This document shows positions 36,485 through 47,372 of a DNA stretch of 51,626 nucleotides, one piece after another. The position numbers and the translations under genes were made by a program. The notes under the pieces were generated by a model. That model searched no databases, was not told the origin of the DNA, and saw nothing but the letters and a program-made list of their open reading frames with translations. Each line of letters opens with the position of its first letter. Within the stretch, counting starts at the first letter, position 1. Origin of the DNA: Spirochaetota bacterium (GTDB lineage: Bacteria; Spirochaetota; UBA4802; UBA5550). The stretch lies in NCBI GenBank assembly GCA_024276015.1, contig JAJRXZ010000064.1, forward strand, positions 1 through 51,626, in the 5' to 3' direction.

Positions 36485-37363
36485 ATGGAACAGGTTACGG
36501 TCTGGTATCTGACAGATAATGATCACGGTAAAAAATTGGCAGGCGCAATTGGAAAACTTGGGCTGGAAACCAATTTGATCGAAAGTGACAATCTCTACGA
36601 TACCAATATAAAGGACGATGAGATTAACATATTCATTTTCGATCTGATGAAAAGCAAACCTGAAGATCTGATCAAAAAGATCAAAGAAGAACTGAAAATT
36701 CAGAGCTTTATAAAGTATCTTATACTTACAAAGAAACAGATCAATGAAGTATCAAATCTTTCCTATAATATTTTGCATCTTGAGTTTATATCGCGTCCTG
36801 TGAATAAACGTGAATTTCTGCTGCTTCTGGAAAAAACAATTATTGTGGAAAGATACAGAGAAATAATGAAATATGTTTCCAAAGAATCCGAATCAAGGAT
36901 CCAGACTTATGAAGGGCTTCTTGATATTAACAGAAAGAATGTTTTTGAATCCGAAAGCGATAAACAGGCTTTTGAAAAAATTCTTATATATGAAAAGGGA
37001 TTGTTGAAAGAGCAATTCAGGCTGAATAAAGCAATAAAAGAATTCAGTATGATGCGCCAGTTGAATCTCTATGATATGCAGAAACGTATTCTTGCGGAAG
37101 AATCTCTCTCAGAGTTGAGGCAGATGGAGCTTAGAACCGCTAAAGAAGTTATCAATGCTCAGGAATCTGTTATCGATTTTTCCGTAATGCAGCTTGAAGA
37201 AGCTAAGGAGATACTTGATGCATCTCAATCGGTTGCCGAGTTAAGCAGGACAGAGGCAATGAAACTGCACGATGATCTTCGAAGAGAACGTGAATTAAAT
37301 AAAAGACTTTCCGAGGAAGTTGAAAGGCTTTTGAAAGAAGTCGAGATTTTACACAAAAAATAG
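36485..37363 (+). CDS. Pseudo-receiver/coiled-coil protein
   Basis: A 292-residue protein. Residues 1-120 fold like a degenerate response-regulator receiver: an acidic pair region (LTDND), a candidate phosphoacceptor Asp in FIFDLMKS, and SRPVN where the conserved Lys is replaced by Arg. Residues 125-292 are continuous charged helix with heptad character (coiled coil). No output domain is present. It probably acts as a scaffold or localisation factor controlled through its receiver-like head. AGGG lies 8 bases before the ATG. The 90-residue gene follows after 42 bp and may share the transcript. Family not recognised beyond this. Confidence 0.68.
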   Translation: MEQVTVWYLTDNDHGKKLAGAIGKLGLETNLIESDNLYDTNIKDDEINIFIFDLMKSKPEDLIKKIKEELKIQSFIKYLILTKKQINEVSNLSYNILHLEFISRPVNKREFLLLLEKTIIVERYREIMKYVSKESESRIQTYEGLLDINRKNVFESESDKQAFEKILIYEKGLLKEQFRLNKAIKEFSMMRQLNLYDMQKRILAEESLSELRQMELRTAKEVINAQESVIDFSVMQLEEAKEILDASQSVAELSRTEAMKLHDDLRRERELNKRLSEEVERLLKEVEILHKK

Positions 37364-37405
37364 AATTATTATAAATTGAATCCAAATAATTGATGAGGGA
37401 CAATA

Positions 37406-37678
37406 ATGGATTGGGATCATATATTAACAGATGCCGTTAAGGACGGGCAGATCAGAGAACTCTATCTGAGCAAGGTGCCTGTTCTTAAAACTGCAAATAA
37501 CTGGAAAAATGTTGAACTGGTGGGATGGGTTGATCACAGGATGAGATATTCGCATTATAAGGGAGGGCTTGTTAAGATTAATGGCAAACTATACTTTGTT
37601 AAAGAAAAGACTATTGATGCATTGAGGGAGTTTATGGACTGGAATTTTCCTCAAAAGATCATGGTTATTCCGGATTAA
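37406..37678 (+). CDS. Small hypothetical protein
   Basis: A 90-residue soluble protein, rich in Trp and Lys, with a strand-turn-strand segment (GGLVKINGKLYFVKEKTIDAL) and no Cys, signal peptide or membrane segment. GAGGG lies 7 bases before the ATG, supporting a real gene. It is probably co-transcribed with the pseudo-receiver protein. Its 3' end overlaps the convergent Helicase_C_3 gene by 14 bp. Function unknown. Confidence 0.65.
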   Translation: MDWDHILTDAVKDGQIRELYLSKVPVLKTANNWKNVELVGWVDHRMRYSHYKGGLVKINGKLYFVKEKTIDALREFMDWNFPQKIMVIPD

Positions 37679-39530
37679 TATCTCCGCCTTCCGAATCCTC
37701 AAAAAGAGAAATTACCGCATCATTTTTTCGGGCGATCTTTATTACTTCGTCAATATGCTCTTTATCAATAACAGCATAATTGGGAGCAATTTCCCTGATG
37801 AAACCTTTTTTTATTTTATTGTGGAGCATTTCACTGATAAAGGAAGGGTTGTTCGATTTTAATAATATTACATTTGATATTTCAAGATTAATTGTCTGAT
37901 TTGACCATTCGGTTAAAATAAAATCGAGATTTTGCGGGATCTCATTCTTAGAATATAGTTTTAAAGTATCGATAAATTTTTTAAAGGGTAAGCCTCTTTT
38001 ATACGCTTTTATTATTGAGTTTTTACTTATAACAGCATGAAGTATGAAATCGTATTTATCAATTTCCGTATAAGCCAGCAGGTTATAAAGGGCAGTTGAA
38101 TCAAGTTCGTCAACGGGGATAATGATCGTAAAATCGGGATTTATATATATGCTTTTCCGGATCTTTTCCTTATTTTTCGGAAGTTTATGTCCCAGAATTC
38201 CTGCAGCAACTTCCAATCCGATATCCGATAGTTTGATCAGGTTATCTTTTATTTCAATAATTCCGAGAAGACAGAGTAAGTTAAGGGAGCTGTTAAAGTT
38301 TTCAGATTCGTTTTTTATTTTCTGCAGCACCTTTTCCATATTGCTGCCGGAACCGGGGAAAAATCCTGTTAGTGTTGTTGTTCTTAGATAGGATTTGTTT
38401 GCCTCCTTTAATTTGTACAGGCTGTTCAATATTGTACAAATAAATTTATATGAAGGCATTTTAAATGGGGGTTTGAATTTATTGTTTCCCAAATCTTCCG
38501 AATCAAGCGTTTTCAAAAATCTGATCAATAACCTGCCGGGAGTTTCAATTTCATCTCTGATATTTTTCAACGATATTGCTGCAATATCTTTTACAAGTCT
38601 CAGACATTTTAATTTGTATAGCTGGTATAATGAAAATTGTGAAATGAATTCCTGCGAAAGGTTTTCCCCGTTTATATTTTTTAATATATACATCGCATCT
38701 GAAATTCTTCTTCTGTCTATTTTTCTGAAGTTAAACTGTTTTGTAAGAAATAATCCGTAAGTTGATATTACGTCAAAGGTATTGAGGATATTGATAACGG
38801 AAAAATATTTATTATGAATTTTTTCCAGAGCAATATTTTCGTCAAGAAGTTCCGCAAGTGTGGATGCGTATTTTTCATTGACTGCAATATAGATAATAAA
38901 TTTTGAAGTAATATGATAAAATATATTAATGATCGAATTGTCCGCCAGTTCGTTCAGCGTTCTGTTTAATTCATTTGCAGGAATTAGATCCTTCACTTCA
39001 TTGAGGGTAACGAGGCAGTTGGCGCTGATAATATATTTCAGCAGTTTCAAATACCTGTCGTTTTGAAATTTTTGCAGCAAAACTTTCTCGTTATTCATTT
39101 TCTCAAGATTGCGATGGATTTTATCCATATGGTCTTTTATTGTCGGATAATCTGCAATATTGATTATTCGCGAGAGTTCGGTTATACCGTAAATTTTGTC
39201 CATTTTATTTGTGAGAAGTTTTCTGTTCTTAATCCGGTAAACAAGTAGTTTTTCGGAAAGGGTTTCGGTTATTTTCTCAATTTCCGGCACGGTGAATTTG
39301 GTTTTTTTTTCTATTTCGCCGAAAGTGATCCCGTCATTTCCGCTGTAGATAATTTTAAAAATTTCAAGTTCGTTATCGTTCAGGTTTGAAAGAATAGAGT
39401 TTATACCGATAATGGAAAGGATCGTTGACGTTAATATTTTTTCATTCGATCCTTTGATACCGGTATGTTTCAGTATGTCCGAAATTTTTTCAGGTTTGAT
39501 TTTTTTGATAGCTTCTGAAAGTGTTTTCAT
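37665..39530 (-). CDS. Helicase-associated (Helicase_C_3-type) domain protein without a helicase core
   Basis: A 621-residue cytoplasmic protein. Residues about 455-560 (PDFTIIIPVDELDSTALYNLLAY, then LHAVISKNSIIKAYKRGLPFKKFIDTL, then IPQNLDFILTEWS) match the pattern of the XPB/Ssl2-associated Helicase_C_3 domain (PF13625). The N-terminal 450 residues are helical with winged-helix-like segments (NDNELEIFKIIYSGNDGITFGEIEKKTKFTVPEI). No Walker A or DExH motif is present, so it is not itself a helicase. It may load or regulate an XPB-type translocase encoded elsewhere. The domain call is inferred from pattern recognition. Confidence 0.6.
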   Translation of the reverse strand: MKTLSEAIKKIKPEKISDILKHTGIKGSNEKILTSTILSIIGINSILSNLNDNELEIFKIIYSGNDGITFGEIEKKTKFTVPEIEKITETLSEKLLVYRIKNRKLLTNKMDKIYGITELSRIINIADYPTIKDHMDKIHRNLEKMNNEKVLLQKFQNDRYLKLLKYIISANCLVTLNEVKDLIPANELNRTLNELADNSIINIFYHITSKFIIYIAVNEKYASTLAELLDENIALEKIHNKYFSVINILNTFDVISTYGLFLTKQFNFRKIDRRRISDAMYILKNINGENLSQEFISQFSLYQLYKLKCLRLVKDIAAISLKNIRDEIETPGRLLIRFLKTLDSEDLGNNKFKPPFKMPSYKFICTILNSLYKLKEANKSYLRTTTLTGFFPGSGSNMEKVLQKIKNESENFNSSLNLLCLLGIIEIKDNLIKLSDIGLEVAAGILGHKLPKNKEKIRKSIYINPDFTIIIPVDELDSTALYNLLAYTEIDKYDFILHAVISKNSIIKAYKRGLPFKKFIDTLKLYSKNEIPQNLDFILTEWSNQTINLEISNVILLKSNNPSFISEMLHNKIKKGFIREIAPNYAVIDKEHIDEVIKIARKNDAVISLFEDSEGGDINPE

Positions 39531-39687
39531 AATAAAAAGTTATAGACACTAATTTAGGGTTATTTTTTAATAGACAACGAATCTCTTTCTATTTGTTTCA
39601 CATATAAATTAGATATGTCAATGATTTTTTATAATTTTGAAACCTTAACCGGAATTTAATTATGGTGCAGGGTTAAAGGAGTATTTG

Positions 39688-40773
39688 ATGATCCAGTTTT
39701 TTAAAATAGATAAGTCGAAAATTCATAAGTCTGAATTTTCACTGATCAATGATAAGCAAGCATATAAGTTTTTTCTGAAAAGGTTTTTATATCTGATAAT
39801 AATAATATATTCGACTCTTTTCCTTGCAGCGGCAATCCCTTTTGTATCAACGCCTTTTGTCCCCATATATTTTGCAGGAAGTTTTACTGCGGCAATTTTC
39901 TCCATCAGGCTGATAAATCATTTTTTTAAATATAAAAGATTTAAGAACGGTAAGATCAGCCTGAATGAAAATGAAATAATAATAACAGGCGCTTCGGAAA
40001 CGGTTAATATATCCGCGGACAGTATTACATATATTGAATTAAATATTCCGGGCAACCTTGTAATTAAGGAAAAGGAAAGGAGCACATCTTTCCCATATTC
40101 ACTGTTAGAAGAGAAAGACAGAGAGGCTCTTCTGTCCAACTTTGTTGACATGGCACCTAAGAGAACCGCTCTTTATAAAAAAGTATGGGAATTTATTGAC
40201 GCTGTTGCAGTTGCTCTTATCCTTGCGGTTCATATAATCCAGTATATTGTTCAGGCATATTTTATTCCTACAGGTTCAATGATGGATACGCTGAGGATCG
40301 GAGATCATCTTTTTGTAGAGAAGATCACTTACGGCCCTATAATCCCTAAAATGATCGGAATGGAAAAACCTCTTCACCTTAGCTGGCTCGGGATCAGAGG
40401 CATAAAACGGGGCGATATAGTTATTTTCAGACCTCCTCACGAGAAGGATAAAGATTATATTAAAAGATGTATTGCCGTGCCCGGCGATAAAATTGAGATC
40501 AAACACGGATATGTTTATATAAATGGGAAGAAAATTGATGAATCGTCATACGTTAAAGGTTTGACTTATGACGACAGCAGGACAAGTAAAATTCAGGGGA
40601 TAGTACCTGAGGGTAAAGTTGTTGTACTTGGCGATAATCGTGAGAATTCCATGGACAGCAGGTATTTCGGATACCTGGAGATTGAAAGAATAAAGGGGAA
40701 AGCTTTTATCTTATACTGGAATACCGATGATATAAAGAAACTCGATTTTTCCCGGATAGGATTAATAAAATAA
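39688..40773 (+). CDS. lepB: Signal peptidase I with N-terminal extension
   Basis: A 361-residue type I signal peptidase. Catalytic Ser197 (PTGSMMDTL) and Lys259 (DYIKRCIAVPGD) are present, with the C-terminal box GDNRENSMDSRYFG. It removes signal peptides from exported proteins at the periplasmic face of the inner membrane. An unusual 165-residue N-terminal region precedes the usual anchor: two hydrophobic segments (about 33-74) and a beta-rich soluble part (about 85-150) reminiscent of a bacterial PH domain. ATG at 39688 follows AGGAG by 6 bases; the preceding TTG is rejected. Confidence 0.9.
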   Translation: MIQFFKIDKSKIHKSEFSLINDKQAYKFFLKRFLYLIIIIYSTLFLAAAIPFVSTPFVPIYFAGSFTAAIFSIRLINHFFKYKRFKNGKISLNENEIIITGASETVNISADSITYIELNIPGNLVIKEKERSTSFPYSLLEEKDREALLSNFVDMAPKRTALYKKVWEFIDAVAVALILAVHIIQYIVQAYFIPTGSMMDTLRIGDHLFVEKITYGPIIPKMIGMEKPLHLSWLGIRGIKRGDIVIFRPPHEKDKDYIKRCIAVPGDKIEIKHGYVYINGKKIDESSYVKGLTYDDSRTSKIQGIVPEGKVVVLGDNRENSMDSRYFGYLEIERIKGKAFILYWNTDDIKKLDFSRIGLIK

Positions 40774-40880
40774 TTAACTGTCTTATTAAAGATATTATTA
40801 CGTCCTAATACTGTATTCTTTTCTTTAATTCAGTACTCTTTGTGAAGATTTCATTTTTCATTACATACATATAAAACAGA

Positions 40881-42737
40881 ATGAACCCCAGAGTTTTTAA
40901 AAGAAGAATCTATATTTCCGGCCTGATAGTTCTTGTAATTTCAGTTTTATTTGCAATTAAGCTTTTTACTCTTCATTTTTCAGGGAAGATCATTATAACC
41001 GACGGTTATGATCCTGAAATAAGACGCGGTTACATTATGGACAGAAACCGCGATATTCTTGCAGTCAGCATTGACACTAAATCACTGTATGCAAATCCTG
41101 AAGAGGTCAGAAATATTGATGATGTTGCTTCCGTACTGTCGCCTTTGCTGGATATTTCTTTTGTCAGGATAAAAAGAATTTTGTCAAAGAAGAAGAGATT
41201 TGTCTGGTTAAAGAGAAAGTTAAATGAAAGGGAAGTTAGGGCAATAAGGAAACTTCAGATCAGAGGTCTTCATTTCAAAAATGAGTATAAAAGAGTATAT
41301 CCCTATGGAAATCTTGCTTCAAACTTAATCGGCTTTGTCGGGGTTGACAACAGAGGACTTGAAGGGATTGAATACGGCAGAGACAGAGAACTGAGAGGTG
41401 TCGGCAAAAAAGGAAGGGGTTATAACAGAGGGGAAAGACATTCCGGCTATAATATAATCCTCTCCATTGACAGGTTTGTTCAGCACACTGCATGGAAGGA
41501 AATTGAAAAGGTGGTAAAGAAGCATAGAGCTAAGCAGGGAGTTGCTCTGGTAATGGAAGTTAAGACAGGCAAGATCCTTGCTCTTGCAAAGACACCGGCT
41601 ATTGACCCGAACTATTATTACAGATATCCCGAATTTGCGAGAAGAAGTTTTACGGTTATTGATTCATTTGAGCCGGGTTCCACGTTAAAGATCATTTCTG
41701 CTGCTGCAATGCTTGAGACCGGCCGGTCCATCGCAAATGAAAAATTTATCTGCAAGGGTAAAATTAAAATTTTTGATGAGACAATTAATTGTACGGGTGT
41801 TCACGGAGAAGTTGACCTTTATAAAAGTATCAGATATTCATGCAACGTTGGAATTATAGAAGCAATGAAACGGGTAAAGAGAAAAAAGTTCTTTGATGTT
41901 TTGTCAAGGTTTGGTTTCGGACAAAGAACAGGTGTTCAATTGCCCGGAGAATCCGAAGGGCTGCTGCGGCCTCCGGATAAATGGTCGGGCTTATCAAAAT
42001 ATTCGGTTTCAATAGGGCATGAAATATCGGTTACTTCAATTCAGATGGCGGCTGCTTTCAGCGCTATAGCAAATGGGGGTATTTACACCGCACCTTCGAT
42101 TGTTGATGCTGTAGAAGATCCTGACGGGAATAAAATCTTTGAACAGAGGCCCAAGATCAAGGGGAGGGTACTGAAAAAGAGTATTGCCAGTCAATTGTTA
42201 AAAATGATGAAGGATGTTGTGGACAAAGGTACGGGTGTCAGAGCTTATTCAAAAATATACGGATTTGCAGGGAAAACAGGCACATCCAGGAAATATTCAA
42301 TTAGGGGGGGGCGTTATTCCGACCATGTTATATCGTCATTTATCGGTATAGCTCCTTATGATAGTCCTGAGATATGCGTCTATATTGTAATTGACGATCC
42401 TGCTGATAAACAGTATGGAGGAAAAATTGCAGCGCCCATATTTAAGGCAATAGTTGAAAAGATACTGCCTGTTCTGGGAATTAAAAAAAGTATGGCTGCG
42501 CCCGGGAAGATCATTCCTAAGAGGTCTTTGGTTAAAAAAATTCGGGGAAATCTATTGCCCGATTTAAGAGGATTAAGGCTTCCGGATGTCTTAAGGACGT
42601 TGAATGAGATCAATAAAAGGTTCATGATAAAGTACCGAATATATGGAACCGGCGTTGTATTCTCTCAGGTGCCGGAACCGGGCAGCAGAATAGAAAAAAA
42701 TCAGATAATAAAAATATATTTCAGGGGAAAAAAATAA
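40881..42737 (+). CDS. ftsI: FtsI-type peptidoglycan transpeptidase with PASTA-like tail
   Basis: A 618-residue class B penicillin-binding protein. A short cytoplasmic tail and one transmembrane segment (about 12-30) precede the dimerisation domain and the transpeptidase domain with SxxK (Ser267, Lys270 in EPGSTLK), SxN in YSCN and KTGTS (Lys465). It crosslinks septal peptidoglycan during division. The C-terminal 75 residues (LPDLRGLRLPDVLRTLNEI, then QVPEPGSRIEKNQ) form a PASTA repeat. FtsI normally lies in the mra/mur cluster; here it sits between lepB and a Maf-like gene. Symbol assigned by family; pbpB or spoVD-type naming is equally possible. Confidence 0.88.
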   Translation: MNPRVFKRRIYISGLIVLVISVLFAIKLFTLHFSGKIIITDGYDPEIRRGYIMDRNRDILAVSIDTKSLYANPEEVRNIDDVASVLSPLLDISFVRIKRILSKKKRFVWLKRKLNEREVRAIRKLQIRGLHFKNEYKRVYPYGNLASNLIGFVGVDNRGLEGIEYGRDRELRGVGKKGRGYNRGERHSGYNIILSIDRFVQHTAWKEIEKVVKKHRAKQGVALVMEVKTGKILALAKTPAIDPNYYYRYPEFARRSFTVIDSFEPGSTLKIISAAAMLETGRSIANEKFICKGKIKIFDETINCTGVHGEVDLYKSIRYSCNVGIIEAMKRVKRKKFFDVLSRFGFGQRTGVQLPGESEGLLRPPDKWSGLSKYSVSIGHEISVTSIQMAAAFSAIANGGIYTAPSIVDAVEDPDGNKIFEQRPKIKGRVLKKSIASQLLKMMKDVVDKGTGVRAYSKIYGFAGKTGTSRKYSIRGGRYSDHVISSFIGIAPYDSPEICVYIVIDDPADKQYGGKIAAPIFKAIVEKILPVLGIKKSMAAPGKIIPKRSLVKKIRGNLLPDLRGLRLPDVLRTLNEINKRFMIKYRIYGTGVVFSQVPEPGSRIEKNQIIKIYFRGKK

Positions 42738-42744
42738 TAACAGA

Positions 42745-44619
42745 ATGGAATCTCACAGAGAGAAAAACTTTCAGATTTTAAGAGATCGTTATCCCGGAAT
42801 ATACAAAAAAATAGCAAAAATTTCCTTTGATGAAGCGATAAGAGTTGTTGAGACCAAAAAGGGCGATTATGTTCCGGCAATAAAGAGAGAGGGCAGGGAT
42901 ATTTTTATTCACAGCAGGTTTGATCCCGTTAAAGAGGCTGAAAGATTTATAAGTGAAATAAGCAGTATAGGTCACAATCTTTTTATTGTATTCGGATTCG
43001 GATTTGCATACCATATTGAAGAGCTTTTAAGGGATACTCCGGAAGATTCTATGGTTATTGTAATAGAAAGGGATCCTGCTGTCCTTCTTGCAGCTGTTAC
43101 ATACAGAGATCTGACGGCAGAACTTAAGAATGAAAGGCTTCTGATCTTACTGGCGCCGGACGATGACGAAGTAACGGAAAGCCTTGCAGGGAAATCGTCA
43201 AAAAGCGTTTCCTTTATCACTCACAGAGGGTGTTACCGCCTGTATCCGCATTATTATTCAAATATGCTGGAAGGCGTGCGTTCTCGATTGTCAACAAAGG
43301 ACGTTAATATTGCCACTCTTGCGAAGTTTGAAAAAATATGGAATTCAAATATTGCCAGAAATATAAGATACTTTTTGGAATTGCCGGGCGCCGGTATATT
43401 CTACAACAGGTTCCGAGGAATTCCTGCAATTGTTGCTGCAGCTGGCCCTTCACTGACAAAGAGTATTGATTTTATCAGAGAAAAGGAAAATAAATGTATA
43501 ATTATTGCGGTTGATACGGCATTTGGTATTCTCTTAAAAAACGGGATCGAACCTCATTTCTGTATTACAGTTGATCCTCAGGTCATAAATGCAAGGTATT
43601 TTGAGGGATTGAGATATTCAAAGACCCTTATTGTTGCAGATCCCACAGTGCATCCTTCGGTTTTTCATTTCTGCGCGGGAAGAGCCGTAACTACGAGCGT
43701 GGCTTTCAATATAATGAAGTGGATCGAATGGATTGCCGGTGAGAAAGGGGAAATAACACACGGCGGGTCCGTTTCGACAAATGCATACGATTTTGCAAGA
43801 AGACTTGGAGCCGGGCCGCTTATTATGGTGGGACAGGATCTGGCATTTACCGGAGGATACGCCCATGCCAGAGGCTCATATCTTGATGAAGAGTTCCATT
43901 TAAGAACAGACAGGCTCAATAATGTTCAGATGTTTAACCGAAGACAGCTCACAGCGCTTCCGAAAATTTTGGTAAAGGGTATTAAATCGGAGAAGGTACA
44001 TACGAATCAGAAGATGATGATTTTTATCTCCTGGTTTGAAAAGACGAGGGATGAGAATCTGATCAATGCCGGCTATGACGGAGCTTTCATCAGAGGGATC
44101 AGGCATGAGGCAGCGGAGAATATAAAGATAGAAAAAAGTAGTGCAGATATAGATTCTGTTATAAACAATATCTATGAGAACAACCTGATCTCAGGAGAAG
44201 ACCTGGCGAACAAAAAAGAGAGGCTTTTAAAGAGGATCGGAGAAATGATAAAAGAATCGGATTCTCTTTTGCCGCATATTGAAAATGCGGTAAATTTATC
44301 TGAGAATCTTCTTTCACTGATCGAGAAGGATCAGAGGGATCAGAACAAAGTTGATTATATTCTGAAAAAACTCTCTAAAATTGACGAACTGATAGAATCA
44401 AAAGAGAACATAAAAGATATGATAAGCCTAACAATACAGAAAGTTATACATACAATAAATGAAGGCTATGAAATTGATGATAACGACAGAGATCTTGATG
44501 AAGATAGCCTTGCTGCAAAGCGTTCCGGCTATTTATACAAAGGACTTCTGGAAGGCGCTCTTTTCAACAGGAAGATTTTAGGAAAAATGTACGCTATATT
44601 AGAGGGGCGTCTTTTTTAA
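42745..44619 (+). CDS. Motility-associated Maf/MptE-like (DUF115) protein
   Basis: A 624-residue protein of the MptE-like/Maf group (PF01973 region). The core has VFGFGFAYHIEELL, then PAIVAAAGPSLTKSIDFI, IIAVDTAFGILLKNGIEPHFCITVDPQ and GGSVSTNAYDFARRLGAGPLIMVGQDLAFTGG. Maf proteins in Campylobacter and relatives transfer nonulosonic acids to flagellin; spirochaetes carry homologues of uncertain substrate. A helical C-terminal region of about 150 residues follows. It starts 7 bases after ftsI, so the two are co-transcribed, linking flagellin or surface glycosylation to division. Cytoplasmic. Confidence 0.83.
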   Translation: MESHREKNFQILRDRYPGIYKKIAKISFDEAIRVVETKKGDYVPAIKREGRDIFIHSRFDPVKEAERFISEISSIGHNLFIVFGFGFAYHIEELLRDTPEDSMVIVIERDPAVLLAAVTYRDLTAELKNERLLILLAPDDDEVTESLAGKSSKSVSFITHRGCYRLYPHYYSNMLEGVRSRLSTKDVNIATLAKFEKIWNSNIARNIRYFLELPGAGIFYNRFRGIPAIVAAAGPSLTKSIDFIREKENKCIIIAVDTAFGILLKNGIEPHFCITVDPQVINARYFEGLRYSKTLIVADPTVHPSVFHFCAGRAVTTSVAFNIMKWIEWIAGEKGEITHGGSVSTNAYDFARRLGAGPLIMVGQDLAFTGGYAHARGSYLDEEFHLRTDRLNNVQMFNRRQLTALPKILVKGIKSEKVHTNQKMMIFISWFEKTRDENLINAGYDGAFIRGIRHEAAENIKIEKSSADIDSVINNIYENNLISGEDLANKKERLLKRIGEMIKESDSLLPHIENAVNLSENLLSLIEKDQRDQNKVDYILKKLSKIDELIESKENIKDMISLTIQKVIHTINEGYEIDDNDRDLDEDSLAAKRSGYLYKGLLEGALFNRKILGKMYAILEGRLF

Positions 44620-44627
44620 GGGGCCGG

Positions 44628-45152
44628 CTATTTCATCTCTCTGAATTTTTTTTCAAGCGCCTCTCTTACTCTATTCACATCTGCTTCAAGTTCAACGGGC
44701 CGGTTCATATACCTGCTTGTTACTTCGGGCAGCCTGTTCTCATGGTAACCTATTTTAAATTCCGAAAATTTAAGGCCGTGCGCAGTGGATATTACCACTG
44801 TTCTGTCTCTTTTTGATATCTGCTTTTTTTCAAGAAGTTTTATCAGCACGGCAAGAGCCACGCCCGTGTGGGGGCAGCAGAAAAGCCCTGTCCTGTCTGC
44901 CAGTGCCGAGGCATTGGCAAGTTCATCTTCGCTTGCCTGTTCCACGATCCCGTCAAATTCTTTCAGGGTCTTGATCGCTTTTTTTACAGATACGGGATCG
45001 CCGATCTGTATTGCAGATGCCAGCGTTTTTTCCGGCAGTACGGGTTCGAACGATGCAAATCCTTTTAAGTATGACTGATAAAGAGGATTTGCCTTTTGCG
45101 CCTGCGCAAGAACTATCCTCGGTTTTTTGTTTATTATTCCCAGGTCATGCAT
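44628..45152 (-). CDS. thrC: Threonine synthase, C-terminal part (gene interrupted by TGA)
   Basis: The last 174 residues of threonine synthase, starting at an internal ATG. Matching segments include KPRIVLAQAQKANPLYQSYLKGF, CCPHTGVALAVL and VISTAHGLKF. It is in the same frame as the N-terminal part, separated only by the TGA at 45162-45164 and three codons. Without residues that bind the PLP Schiff base this part alone cannot be active. No strong ribosome-binding site precedes the ATG, so independent translation is doubtful. Ends 8 bp from the convergent Maf-like gene. Confidence 0.85.
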   Translation of the reverse strand: MHDLGIINKKPRIVLAQAQKANPLYQSYLKGFASFEPVLPEKTLASAIQIGDPVSVKKAIKTLKEFDGIVEQASEDELANASALADRTGLFCCPHTGVALAVLIKLLEKKQISKRDRTVVISTAHGLKFSEFKIGYHENRLPEVTSRYMNRPVELEADVNRVREALEKKFREMK

Positions 45153-45161
45153 GATCTTGAA

Positions 45162-47260
<2,099 letters not shown>

Positions 47261-47296
47261 AGTAAGATATCCTCTGATCTGTTTTTTAATGGTTAT

Positions 47297-47324
47297 TGAT
47301 TATTTTTTTATGAATATTTGTCAA
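47297..47324 (-). promoter_or_regulatory. Promoter candidate for hom-thrC
   Basis: Minus strand TTGACA (47319-47324), 16-base spacer, TAATCA (47297-47302), about 37 bases before the hom ATG. No attenuator-like leader peptide is visible. Confidence 0.4.
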
Positions 47325-47327
47325 TAA

Positions 47328-47347
47328 ATGTTTTTTCGCAAAAACAT
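47328..47347. terminator. AT-rich hairpin between nitrilase-like gene and hom
   Basis: ATGTTTTT (47328-47335) pairs perfectly with AAAAACAT (47340-47347) around TCGC. It lies downstream of the nitrilase-like gene on the minus strand. Low GC makes termination uncertain. Confidence 0.3.
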
Positions 47348-47372
47348 ACACGGATGTTATAGGTCTGCATTT

